A stretch of 64,000 nucleotides of DNA from Dyella marensis (GTDB taxonomy: Bacteria > Pseudomonadota > Gammaproteobacteria > Xanthomonadales > Rhodanobacteraceae), in the NCBI RefSeq assembly GCF_900112865.1, contig NZ_FONH01000002.1, positions 563,887 through 627,886 of the forward strand, read 5' to 3'. Position 1 is the stretch's first letter. Each line of letters begins with the position of its first letter. A program made the translations under genes and the position numbers. The notes beneath the pieces are model-generated. The model had not been told where the DNA came from. It worked only from the letters and a program-made list of their open reading frames with translations, and made no database searches. Positions 26,789 through 35,193 of this stretch are shown here, one piece after another.

Positions 26789-27025
26789 GTTGTCCTCCTC
26801 GCATGCCGATGACCTGCAACACTCTTCCCTTTCGCCGGCGGCAACGTTCCATCAGCAGCGGCAGAGAAAACAATCGGCGCAATCCAAAACACTAGGAAAT
26901 GGATAAAGCACCGCAGGCGTGGAAAGCGACCGGTCTCAGCGAATGACTAAGCCTCAGCATGTGGCGCAGCGATGGAATTTTCCATTGAGTAAATTCCTAA
27001 ACTCGACGCCGCATCCACCGACCTC

Positions 27026-27487
27026 ATGACCGCCCTCCCCGACCTGCGCCCCTGCAGCCCCGACGATCTGGCCGTCTGCATCGCCCTGTTCGAAGGCAAC
27101 GTGCCCGATGATTTCGGTGCGCACGAGCGCACGGATTGCCTTGCCGGCATCGACGAGGAGGGCACGCGGTATTTCGTGCGCGAGGATGCCGACGGCGCCC
27201 GGCGCCCTGCTCGGCTGCGGCGGCTATGCGGCCCATCCGCGGGCAGGAACCGCCGGCCTGGTGTGGGGCATGATCCGTTGCGACCTGCACGGCCCTGGTC
27301 CCGGCACGCGCCTGCTGGCCGCGCGACCGGCGCGCATCCGTGCGCAAGGCCGTTTCACCTGCGTGCTGGTCGAAACGACGCCGATGAGCCAGGGCTTCTT
27401 CGCGCGCTTCGGCTTCGCCGTGAGCGCGTCGAAGCGGATGGGTTCGGTGGTGGCTAAGACCTGGTGGAGATGGATCTGTCCCTGTAG
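27026..27487 (+). pseudogene. GNAT acetyltransferase broken by frameshifts
   Basis: The first 58 codons (MTALPDLRPCSPDDLAVCIA... to EDADGA) read like a GNAT N-terminus. At about 27195-27205, in a GGCGCCCGGCGCCC run, the homology jumps to another frame, which supplies LLGCGGYAAHP, the acetyl-CoA loop GPGPGTRLLAARPARIR and FARFGFAVSAS. A second jump near 27460 is needed to reach DLVEMDLSL and a stop at 27485-27487. Two breaks argue for a real pseudogene rather than one sequencing error. Its 3' end overlaps the convergent SRPBCC gene. Confidence 0.72.
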
Positions 27488-27918
27488 AACGATGCCGCCT
27501 GCCGGCCGATCGCATCGAGCGTGCCGCCCCAGTAGAAGGCCAGGTGCCTGAAGATCACCTCGGTGGGGAAGCCGCTGGCCTCGAAATCGAGCCGGGTCCG
27601 TTCGCCCATCGCGCTCAGGCGGAACTCGAAGACCGTGTAGCTGGCAGGATAGTCGGGCAGCCGGGATACCGAGCTCAGATGCGTATAGCTCAGCCGCATC
27701 GGCGGCTCGAACGCGAGCACCGTGCCGCGGTTCTCGAAGCGACCGGTGTGGACGCCACGCACGCTCACCTTGCCACCGACACGCCAGTCCGCTTCGACTT
27801 CAAGCTTCATGGCCGGCTCGCCCATCCAGGCGCGCATCAGCTCGGGCTGCGTCAGGTTTTCCCAGACGATCGCCACGGGGGCGTCGATGATGGTGGACTC
27901 GACGATTCGTTCGGACAT
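27454..27918 (-). CDS. SRPBCC (AHSA1-type) domain protein
   Basis: 154 residues covering one complete START/AHSA1 fold: STIIDAPVAIVWENLTQPELMR at the N-terminus, EADWRVGGK in the middle, and a C-terminal helix beginning LAFYWGGTLDAIG. The family binds hydrophobic ligands in a helix-grip pocket; specific role unknown. The gene is divergent from the membrane protein gene at 28063 and its last 34 bases overlap the broken GNAT gene. Confidence 0.85.
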   Translation of the reverse strand: MSERIVESTIIDAPVAIVWENLTQPELMRAWMGEPAMKLEVEADWRVGGKVSVRGVHTGRFENRGTVLAFEPPMRLSYTHLSSVSRLPDYPASYTVFEFRLSAMGERTRLDFEASGFPTEVIFRHLAFYWGGTLDAIGRQAASFYRDRSISTRS

Positions 27919-28062
27919 GGCATCGTCCTAAAGCCGCAAAGGAATCATCCTAGCGTGGCTGGCGCTATGTCATAGTCCAAATCCTAAGCAGATGCCGCAG
28001 CCTGGACTGGCACGTGGCGCTGCTTTCCCACGCCCCGAGCCTCAGGACGAGTTGCCCCCCGG

Positions 28063-28476
28063 ATGGAACCGACACCCTCGCTGCTTGCCACTTCGACCGC
28101 TCTCCATTTCGCCCGATGGCTGATCGGCCTGATGGCGGCCGGTGTCGTGCTGACCGCCATGGATATGGCGTTCCATATCCTGCCCGCCTATCCGGCGCTG
28201 CAACCCGTGCGCCATGGCGCTCTACCGTGGCAGCTCGCCTATGTCGCCTGTGCGCCGATCGGCCTGGCGGTGTTGCTGCTGGTGCGGCGCCGGCCGACAT
28301 TCGCCTTCAGCCTGTCGCTGGTATTGCCGGTGCTGTTCTGGCTGGCGCGGATCTATCTGTGGAAGCAACTGGGCTGGATGGCATATGCCCTGCCCATCGT
28401 GCCGTTCCTGATCGCGCACGAGGCATTCGGTGCACGGAAAGCCGGTGCCGCCGCGGAAGCCGGCCGCCAGGCCTGA
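28063..28476 (+). CDS. Small four-helix membrane protein, unknown function
   Basis: 137 residues with four predicted membrane segments: around 17-38 (LIGLMAAGVVLTAMDMAF), 56-74 (LAYVACAPIGLAVLLLV), 79-97 and 104-122. The loops are short and the C-terminus is polar. No family recognised. It lies 93 bases before the response-regulator gene and may share its transcript. Confidence 0.65.
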   Translation: MEPTPSLLATSTALHFARWLIGLMAAGVVLTAMDMAFHILPAYPALQPVRHGALPWQLAYVACAPIGLAVLLLVRRRPTFAFSLSLVLPVLFWLARIYLWKQLGWMAYALPIVPFLIAHEAFGARKAGAAAEAGRQA

Positions 28477-28568
28477 GCTTCCACGCTAAGCCGGCGCTAA
28501 TGCGCCGGCTGGATCATTTTCCAGGATACTTCGCGCCATACGCGCCATTCGCGACCCTGGGTGCTTTC

Positions 28569-29234
28569 GTGCACATACTTCTTATCGAGGACGATCCGCT
28601 CCTCGGCAAAGCCATCCAGCGGGCCCTCGAACAGCTCGCCTATACCCTCACCTGGGTCCGCGACGGCCGCGAGGCCATGGCCGCGGTGAACGATCCTTCC
28701 GTCGACCTGATCCTGCTCGACCTGGGCCTGCCCAACCGCGACGGCTTCGAGATCCTCACCGAAGCACGCGGCCGGCGCCTGCGTACGCCGATCATCGTGA
28801 TGACCGCACGCGACGACCTGGAATCGCGCATCCGCGGCCTGGACGCGGGCGCCGACGACTACATGGTCAAGCCCTTCCACCTGGACGAGCTGGCCGCGCG
28901 CATCCGTTCCACCGCGCGCCGCGCCAACGGCATGGCCGACAACCGCATCGAAGTCGGTCCGCTGGTGCTCAACTCGGCGGCGGTCGAGGTCAGCTACCAG
29001 GGACGGAAGGTGGAACTGAGCCGCCGCGAATTCGCCCTGCTGCAATACCTGATGGAACGCGCCGGCCGCGTCGTGCGCCGCGAACAGCTGGAAAGCTCGC
29101 TCTACGGCTGGGACAACGATGTCGGTTCCGGCGCGCTCGACGTGCTGGTCCATGGCCTGCGCCGCAAGCTGAGCTTCGATGCGATCAAGACGGTGCGCGG
29201 CTTCGGCTACACCATTCCGCTGGATCATTCGTGA
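28569..29234 (+). CDS. OmpR-family response regulator
   Basis: 221 residues from the GTG giving MHILLIEDDPLL; an in-frame ATG at 28500 would add 23 residues that do not fit the receiver fold. Asp51 in LILLDLGLP is the phosphorylation site, Lys101 in MVKPF the conserved lysine. Residues 125-221 are the winged-helix DNA-binding domain (LSRREFALLQYLMERAG, GFGYTIP). Closest in type to QseB/PmrA. The stop overlaps the kinase start (GTGA). Confidence 0.92.
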   Translation: MHILLIEDDPLLGKAIQRALEQLAYTLTWVRDGREAMAAVNDPSVDLILLDLGLPNRDGFEILTEARGRRLRTPIIVMTARDDLESRIRGLDAGADDYMVKPFHLDELAARIRSTARRANGMADNRIEVGPLVLNSAAVEVSYQGRKVELSRREFALLQYLMERAGRVVRREQLESSLYGWDNDVGSGALDVLVHGLRRKLSFDAIKTVRGFGYTIPLDHS

Positions 29235-30649
29235 GCGAACCGGCAATGAGCTTCCCCAGCCTGCGTGCCCGCCTGCGCTGGATGGTCATCGCCATCCTCG
29301 CTGCGGCGATGCTCCTGCTCGGCGCGCTCAGTTACCGGTACACGCTGAAGGAAGTGCACGAGCTGCTCGACGGCCGGCTGGCCCAGTCCGCGCGCACGCT
29401 CGACGTGCTGCTGCGTACCGGCGGCATGCCGCACGACGGCCACGCCGTGGTGGTGCCGACGCCTTCGCGCACGCCTGCCGTGCACGGCAGGAACATGCAT
29501 TCGTACGAGCCCGAAGTGGGATACCAGGTGTTCGGCGCCGATGGCCGGCTGCTGGCCACCACGGCCAACCTCGACGGCATGCCCGCGCCGCGCGCGGACG
29601 ATGCATCGTTCCGCGACGTCTCCTTCGGCGAGCGCCGCTGGCGTGTGTTCCAGTTGCCTCGCACCGGCGATGGCGAACTCATCCGCACGGCCGAACGCTA
29701 CGACAGCCGCACCGAGATCAGCCAGGCGCTGTGGGTGCAGTACGGCCTGATGCTGTTCGTCGCCCTGCCCTTGCTCGCCCTGCTGATGGGCTGGGCGATC
29801 CGGCGCGGCCTCAGGCCGCTGGACACCCTGGCCCGCCGGCTGCTCCGCCGCGAGCCGGGCAGCCATGCGCCGGTGACGCTGGACAATGCCCCGTTGGAAT
29901 TGCGCCCGCTGCTGGATGCGCTGAACGAGCAGATCGGCCGGCTGGAGAGCGCGCTCGAACGCGAACGCCGCTTCAGCGCCGATGTCGCGCACGAACTGCG
30001 CACGCCGCTGGCCTCCACCATGATCAACCTCGACGCCGCGATCGGCGCGCGCGAGTCCGGTACCGCCGACAGCGCCCTGGCCGATGCGCGCGAATGCCTG
30101 GTCGCGCTCGCTCGCCGCACGGAGCAGCTGCTGGCGCTGGCACGACTGGAATCCGGCGAGGGCCGGCGCGCCCTGGCGCCGGTCGACCTGGTGGCGCTCA
30201 CCGGCGACGTGATCGACGAGATGGTCTCGGTGATCGTGCACAGCCGCGTCGAATTGGTGCTGGTGCCGCTGCCCGAGCGCCTGCTGGTGTACGGCGACGA
30301 GGCGGCGCTCAGGGCGATGCTGCGCAACCTGCTGGAAAACGCGATGCGTCACGTGCCGTCCGGCGGCATGGTGGAGCTGGCGCTGTCGCGGGCGGGACGG
30401 ATGGCTGTGATCGATGTCGCCGACAACGGACCGGGCATCCCGCCCGAACGCCGGCATGCCCTGTTCGAGCGCTTCCATCGCGAGCCCGGCACGCGCGGCG
30501 ATGGCTACGGCCTCGGGCTTTCCATCGTGCAGCGCGCGGCGCTGATGCACCACGCACGGATCGAGCTGCTCGATTCGCGCTTCGGCAGCGGGCTGCACGT
30601 GCGGGTCAGCCTGCCCCTGCACGGCGACGAAGCGGCGCGCGACCGCTAG
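29231..30649 (+). CDS. Sensor histidine kinase, QseC/PmrB type
   Basis: 472 residues from a GTG. Membrane segments at about 16-36 and 172-193 flank a periplasmic sensor of about 135 residues. The H box is DVAHELRTPL with His254, the N box NLLENAMRHV, and the ATP lid DNGPGIP and GYGLGLSIV. It phosphorylates the regulator encoded just upstream. The periplasmic domain contains MPHDGHAVVVPTP, with two histidines and an acidic residue, but no known ligand site I can name. Target genes unknown. Confidence 0.92.
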   Translation: MSEPAMSFPSLRARLRWMVIAILAAAMLLLGALSYRYTLKEVHELLDGRLAQSARTLDVLLRTGGMPHDGHAVVVPTPSRTPAVHGRNMHSYEPEVGYQVFGADGRLLATTANLDGMPAPRADDASFRDVSFGERRWRVFQLPRTGDGELIRTAERYDSRTEISQALWVQYGLMLFVALPLLALLMGWAIRRGLRPLDTLARRLLRREPGSHAPVTLDNAPLELRPLLDALNEQIGRLESALERERRFSADVAHELRTPLASTMINLDAAIGARESGTADSALADARECLVALARRTEQLLALARLESGEGRRALAPVDLVALTGDVIDEMVSVIVHSRVELVLVPLPERLLVYGDEAALRAMLRNLLENAMRHVPSGGMVELALSRAGRMAVIDVADNGPGIPPERRHALFERFHREPGTRGDGYGLGLSIVQRAALMHHARIELLDSRFGSGLHVRVSLPLHGDEAARDR

Positions 30650-31021
30650 GCCGGATGGCCGCGTCGGCTGCCTGTTCGGATCTGTCATGGCGCTGCTCCT
30701 TCGGTTTCCGTTTACCGCTCGAAAAGCGGCCCCCCCGATAACCGGGGGGACCCGCGCCGGCCCGGGGCGAGAGAGGGGAAGAGTCCCGGGCTGCCGCGGT
30801 CCGGAACCCGCTGGGGAGCGCGTCCGGACAAGTACAGATTGCTGCGCCGGGCGGCCTGCGTATGTAGGCCGATGCCGGCACGGCGCGTACGTCGGATGCG
30901 CGCAGCCATGCGCGGCATCGCCATGGCCGCGTAGGCGCCATCGCCGGGGGTCGGAACCGGCGATACCCCGTCCCCATGGATTCGTGCTTAAGTGATCGCA
31001 CCACCTGCCCCACGACGCGCC
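30650..31021. other. Intergenic region with GC-rich palindromes
   Basis: 372 bases between the kinase and the GGDEF gene. A hairpin CCCCCCCG-ATAA-CCGGGGGG at about 30729-30749 has no T-run, so it is not a classical terminator. No credible gene or ribosome site was found; the GGDEF promoter should be at the right end. Confidence 0.5.
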
Positions 31022-32515
31022 ATGAACATGCAGGCCCTCGCCCCGCGTCTGTATGCGCCGCTGCTGGCGGCGCACTTCGCCGTGCTGGCGACCGAGCCGC
31101 CGCGCGTGCTGAGCTGGAGCTATGCGCTGGTGCTGGCCGTACTCGGCCTCACCCTGATCCTGGGCATCCGGCGCATCGGCCTGAGCCTCCCGCACAACCG
31201 GCCGCTGTGGTCGCTGCTGCTGGCCGCACTGTTCAGCCAGGGCGCGGCCTTCGTGCTGCTGTTCGTCGATTCGCTGGCCAATCCCCAGGGCACCCTGGTG
31301 GCCTTCGACCCCACTTTCTATTTCTGCATGAGCAGCCTGCTGCTCACCCTCGCCGCCACCTACGACCCGGTGCCGCCGGTGTACCGCTGGACCGGGCTGC
31401 TGGATGCCGCGCTGGCGGTGTTCATCGCCTTGATGTTCTACGGCCTGGTGCGCGCCCTGGTTGCCGGCGCCGAGGCGCAACCAGAGAACGCGCGCGCGAT
31501 CATGTGGATGTTCGACGGCATGGCGCTGTTCGTGGCGGTATTCGCCTCGCTGCGCCTGCTGGGCGCGCGCCGCCGCGACGAGCGGCGCTTCTTCGTGGTG
31601 CTCGCCGCCTTCGCCTGGATCGAGCTGTTCGCGCCGGCGGCGCATAACCGCTTTGTGCTGTCCAGCGAGTCGTACCTGCCAGAGTTTTTGCTGAGCGTCC
31701 CGTTCGCCCTGCTCGGCCTGCTGCTGAGCCGGCGCCGCGGCGACTGGCTGCGCGGCTACCGGCCCTCCACCCGCGCCCGCTACCTGGCCGGCAGCATCAG
31801 TCCCTTCGTCCTCAGCCTTGCACTGTGCCTGCTCGCCTTCGGCTATCTGCATCGCATCCCCGCGGTGGCGGTGGGCGCGCTGGTCGCCGGCATCGCCTCG
31901 TACGCGCTGCGCGCCGCGCTGATGCTGGGCAAGCGCCTGTCCTCGGAAGACGAACTCAAGCGCCTGCACCACGGCCTGCGCCGCGCGGCGTTGCGCGACG
32001 ACCTGACCCAGCTGCTCAACCGCCGCGGCTTCTACCGCGCGCTGGACCGCGAATGGGAACGCGCGCGGCGAGTCCACGTGCCGCTGGCGGTGGCGATGCT
32101 GGACATCGACCACTTCAAGGCCTTCAACGACACCTATGGCCACCTCGCCGGCGACCAGTGCCTGGCCTCCGTCGCGCAGGCCCTGGCCGGCGAAGCCGCG
32201 TCGATGCCGGGCGTCACCGTGGCCCGCGCGGGCGGCGAGGAATTCGTGGTGCTGATCAGCGGCTACCTGCCGCATGCCGCCGGCGCCCTGCTGGAACAAC
32301 TGCGCGAGCGGGTGGAGGCACTGCGCATCCTGCATGTGCGCGGCGTGCGCGGCTTCGTCACGGTCAGTGCCGGGATCGCGTCCAGCGAGCTGGCGCGGTA
32401 TGGCGACGCCGAGGCGATGCTCAGTGCGGCGGACGCGGCGCTTTACACGGCGAAGCGGGCGGGGAGGAATCAGGTGGCGTGGGCGGAGGTGCCGGGGACG
32501 GAGGCGTTGTCGTGA
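31022..32515 (+). CDS. Membrane diguanylate cyclase (GGDEF)
   Basis: 497 residues from MNMQALAPRL. Roughly the first 310 residues contain seven or eight hydrophobic helices and no recognised sensory domain. A linker helix leads to a GGDEF domain from about 335: LRDDLTQLLNRRGFY, the DIDHFKAFNDTYGH block and an intact active site GGEEF at 404-408. Therefore it should make cyclic di-GMP from two GTP. The RxxD inhibitory site expected five residues before GGEEF is absent (sequence is VTVARA), so product inhibition is unlikely. Stands alone between repeats. Confidence 0.92.
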   Translation: MNMQALAPRLYAPLLAAHFAVLATEPPRVLSWSYALVLAVLGLTLILGIRRIGLSLPHNRPLWSLLLAALFSQGAAFVLLFVDSLANPQGTLVAFDPTFYFCMSSLLLTLAATYDPVPPVYRWTGLLDAALAVFIALMFYGLVRALVAGAEAQPENARAIMWMFDGMALFVAVFASLRLLGARRRDERRFFVVLAAFAWIELFAPAAHNRFVLSSESYLPEFLLSVPFALLGLLLSRRRGDWLRGYRPSTRARYLAGSISPFVLSLALCLLAFGYLHRIPAVAVGALVAGIASYALRAALMLGKRLSSEDELKRLHHGLRRAALRDDLTQLLNRRGFYRALDREWERARRVHVPLAVAMLDIDHFKAFNDTYGHLAGDQCLASVAQALAGEAASMPGVTVARAGGEEFVVLISGYLPHAAGALLEQLRERVEALRILHVRGVRGFVTVSAGIASSELARYGDAEAMLSAADAALYTAKRAGRNQVAWAEVPGTEALS

Positions 32516-32537
32516 TGTCCGCCCACCGGGCGTAGGA

Positions 32538-32630
32538 CGTAGGTTGGGGTGAGCCGCAGGCGAACCCCAACGGGCGCCTGGTGAAACCGCATGCCCGTTG
32601 GGGTTCGCCTGCGGCTCACCCCAACCTACG
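32538..32630. repeat. Hairpin repeat, family CGTAGGTTGGGG, copy 2
   Basis: Near-perfect inverted repeat with arms CGTAGGTTGGGGTGAGCC... and ...GGCTCACCCCAACCTACG around a loop of about 25 bases. It fills the gap between two converging genes, starting 22 bases after the GGDEF stop and ending three bases before the GH43 stop. It may serve as a two-way transcription end; no T-run is present. Confidence 0.9.
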
Positions 32631-32633
32631 CCG

Positions 32634-33590
32634 CTATGGTCCGAATGCCGGTCGTCCCTGGTCGTCCCAGGTGAACTTCTGCATATACGGCGCGCGCCTG
32701 GAGGTGCACTTCCAATCCGGCCCGCCATTGGCATGGAACACGATCCAGTCGGTCCCGTCGGCGGCCTTGAAGAAACCGTTGTGCCCCGTCGCATATACGC
32801 CGTCCTGCGGCGAGCTTTTCAGCACCGGCAGCGGCGACTTCGACCAGGAAGCCGGCTTGAGCAGGTCCGCATCGCTGTCGGCGCTCAACATCCCGATCGA
32901 ATAATCGTCCGACCAGCACGCGCTGGCCGAATACGTGAGGAATACCTTGCCGCGTGGCCCGGGAAGGAATTCCGGCGCCTCCAGGATCTTCCGCCCGCCC
33001 CGCATCTCCCACGGGAACGTCGGTGCCGCGATGTCCACCTCCGGCCCGGCCAGCGTCCACGGATCGCGCATCGGCGCGATGACCAGGTCGCTGTGATCGC
33101 CCACGTAGGCCGAGTACACGAAGTACAGCTTGCCGCGATGCTCGAACACCGTGCCGTCGATGCCGCTGAGCCTGGTGCGCAGCATGCCCTTGTCCAACCA
33201 GCGGCCCTGGGTCGGATCCGCCGAGGCGTTCTCCAGCACGAACACGTGCCGGTGGGCGTCGTCGTTGTGCGCCTTGTCGGCGGCGGAGTAGTACAGGTAC
33301 CACTTGCCGCCGATCAGATGCAGCTCCGGCGCCCAGATCGCCGCGGAGTTGGGGCCGCTGGCCGGCGCGCGCCACACTGTCACCGGCGCAGCCTGCGCCA
33401 GCTTCGCCATGTCGCGCGTCTTCCACAGCGAGATGCGGTCGCCCTGGGTATGCATGTAGTAGTACACGCCGTCGCGCTGGGTCACCCAGGGATCGGGGCC
33501 GGACGGCAGCAGCGGGCCGACCGGCTTGGCGGCCTGCGCCAGCGGCATGGCCGCCAGCAACAGGGTGAACAGCAAGGCATGACGCTTCAC
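32634..33590 (-). CDS. GH43-family glycosidase (arabinan/xylan type)
   Basis: 318 residues with a signal peptide ending about LAQAA. The five-bladed propeller triad is readable: base Asp33 in SGPDPWV, pKa-tuning Asp145 in GIDGTV and acid Glu204 in ILEAPEF. WAPELHLIGGKWYLYYS is the common GH43 block. Alpha-L-arabinofuranosidase or arabinanase activity is most likely; subfamily was not determined. The GTG start overlaps the stop of the sialidase-fold gene (GTGA), so the two work as a pair. Confidence 0.88.
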   Translation of the reverse strand: MKRHALLFTLLLAAMPLAQAAKPVGPLLPSGPDPWVTQRDGVYYYMHTQGDRISLWKTRDMAKLAQAAPVTVWRAPASGPNSAAIWAPELHLIGGKWYLYYSAADKAHNDDAHRHVFVLENASADPTQGRWLDKGMLRTRLSGIDGTVFEHRGKLYFVYSAYVGDHSDLVIAPMRDPWTLAGPEVDIAAPTFPWEMRGGRKILEAPEFLPGPRGKVFLTYSASACWSDDYSIGMLSADSDADLLKPASWSKSPLPVLKSSPQDGVYATGHNGFFKAADGTDWIVFHANGGPDWKCTSRRAPYMQKFTWDDQGRPAFGP

Positions 33591-35131
33591 TTGCCTTTTC
33601 CTCCCGAACGCGACGCGGCATCGCCGTCGACTTGCAGATAATCGATATCGAGCACGTGCGCGCCGCCTTCGATATCGATGGTGTTGAAGCCGGGCAGCAG
33701 CGGCGCGGTGAGCGTCGCCACCTGCCCGCCGTCCGTCGCCTGTTCGATCGTCGCAGGCATGCGCGCACCGTTCACCGCCAACACCGGCGTGGCCGGCAAG
33801 CCCACGTCGGCGTAGCGCACCCGCAAGCTGTGCACGCCGGCCGTGGCATGCACGAGGAAGCGCAGCCGCGCCTCGCCGCCCTGCCCCAGCCGCGCCTTGC
33901 GCAGGTTGGAAGCGGCCGGATCCGGCACCACGGCGGCGCCGGCCAGTTCCGCGTCCTCGGCTTCATAGCGATCGAAGCGCAAGGGCGCGATGGCCGACAG
34001 CATCTCGTTGCGCGACGCATGCTCCGGCGCATCCGCCGCGGATGACGATGTCACGTGCAGGTACGAACCGTCGCCGCGCTCCAGCAATGCCTGGGTCCAG
34101 CCCGCGTGGATATTGCCGCTGCGCTTCTGCACCGGCGCGCGCACTTCCCACCAGGGGCCGCGGCCGGAGGCATTGTTCCAGTACAAGGTGCGCCCGCCTT
34201 CGTCGCCACCGCCACCGGCGCGTTGCGCCGACACCACGATCACGCCTTCCGGTCCGCCTTGCGGAAACCACTGCAGCACCGGACACGCCGCCGGCCAGAA
34301 GCCGGACAGCGTCATCACCGGCTCGCCGTGCCGCTGCGGATCGCCCCAGTCCAGCCCGTCGCGGCTGAACTTGATGAATACCTGGCCATTGCGCGGCCCG
34401 TCGATATTCTCGTACGTCATCGCATAACGGTGATCCGGCAGGCGCGTGACGATGGCCATGCCGGGCCGCTGCACGCCGCCGGGAATCGCCACGTCCCACA
34501 CTTCCTGGCCCCAGCTGCGACCGCCGTCGGTGGAGACCTTGTGCGCCAGCAACTGGTTGTAGCCCTCGCCCTTGTGCTGCTCGCTGGAGTAATAGGCGAC
34601 CAGGCGCCCATCGTCCAGCAGGTGCACGTTCGGCTCCCACACGCCCTTGTTGTCCTTGTCCTCGGGACGGCCGCCGCCCTGCACGATGGAGCTGCGATAA
34701 CGCCAGCTCTTGCCGCCGTCGGTGGACACGTACATCTGCAGGTCCTCGACATGGACGCGGCCGCGCTCGTCGTTGCGCGTGGCGTTGGCCGAGAGCAGCA
34801 GCGTGCCGGCCGGCAGGTCGGCGGTGGCGCGCGGCAACTCGGCAATGTGCGGTTGCCAGCGCAGCTGCCACTGCTTGTCGCCGGCGTGCGGCTGGTCGGT
34901 GACATTCATCAGGAAGCGCCAGTGCGCACCTTCGTCGCGGCTTTCCCACAACGGAATGCCGGCCATGCCGTCCTGCTCGAACACCATCAGCAGGCGGTCA
35001 TGCTCCGATCCGGCGCGCACCACCGACGCATAACCGGTGCCGTCGGCGATGCGCTCGCCGGCCACGCGCTCGTCGGCATGCGCCGCCAGCGAAGCCAGCG
35101 CGAACGCCAGCGCGAACATCGTTCGTTTCAT
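33587..35131 (-). CDS. Sialidase-fold (GH93-like) enzyme with C-terminal CBM35-like domain
   Basis: 514 residues; start at MKRTMFALAF has GGAGG seven bases upstream and begins a signal peptide (AAHA-D). Four Asp-box turns of a six-bladed propeller are visible: SRDEGAHW (64-71), STDGGKSW (136-143), STDGGRSW (200-207) and SRDGLDW. GVWEPNVHLL and PACPVLQW-like blocks resemble GH93 exo-arabinanases more than true sialidases, and the FRIP motif of sialidases is missing. Residues 388-505 (RYEAEDAEL ... VLDIDYLQV) form a CBM35/CBM6-like binding domain. With GH43 next door, exo-action on arabinose chains is the best guess. Fold firm; substrate inferred. Confidence 0.75.
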   Translation of the reverse strand: MKRTMFALAFALASLAAHADERVAGERIADGTGYASVVRAGSEHDRLLMVFEQDGMAGIPLWESRDEGAHWRFLMNVTDQPHAGDKQWQLRWQPHIAELPRATADLPAGTLLLSANATRNDERGRVHVEDLQMYVSTDGGKSWRYRSSIVQGGGRPEDKDNKGVWEPNVHLLDDGRLVAYYSSEQHKGEGYNQLLAHKVSTDGGRSWGQEVWDVAIPGGVQRPGMAIVTRLPDHRYAMTYENIDGPRNGQVFIKFSRDGLDWGDPQRHGEPVMTLSGFWPAACPVLQWFPQGGPEGVIVVSAQRAGGGGDEGGRTLYWNNASGRGPWWEVRAPVQKRSGNIHAGWTQALLERGDGSYLHVTSSSAADAPEHASRNEMLSAIAPLRFDRYEAEDAELAGAAVVPDPAASNLRKARLGQGGEARLRFLVHATAGVHSLRVRYADVGLPATPVLAVNGARMPATIEQATDGGQVATLTAPLLPGFNTIDIEGGAHVLDIDYLQVDGDAASRSGGKGK

Positions 35132-35193
35132 CCACTTGCCTCCGAATAAAAAAGGCGGGCGGCCACGCCACGACGCCGCCCGCCGGGGAGGAA

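Noticed and set aside
30712..30924. 70-codon minus-strand ORF between the kinase and GGDEF genes
   Set aside because: Arg/Pro/Gly-rich chance frame over palindromic DNA, with no ribosome site.
33587..35131. True sialidase acting on sialic acid
   Set aside because: Asp boxes are present but the FRIP motif and arginine triad context were not found, and the GH43 partner fits arabinose chemistry better.
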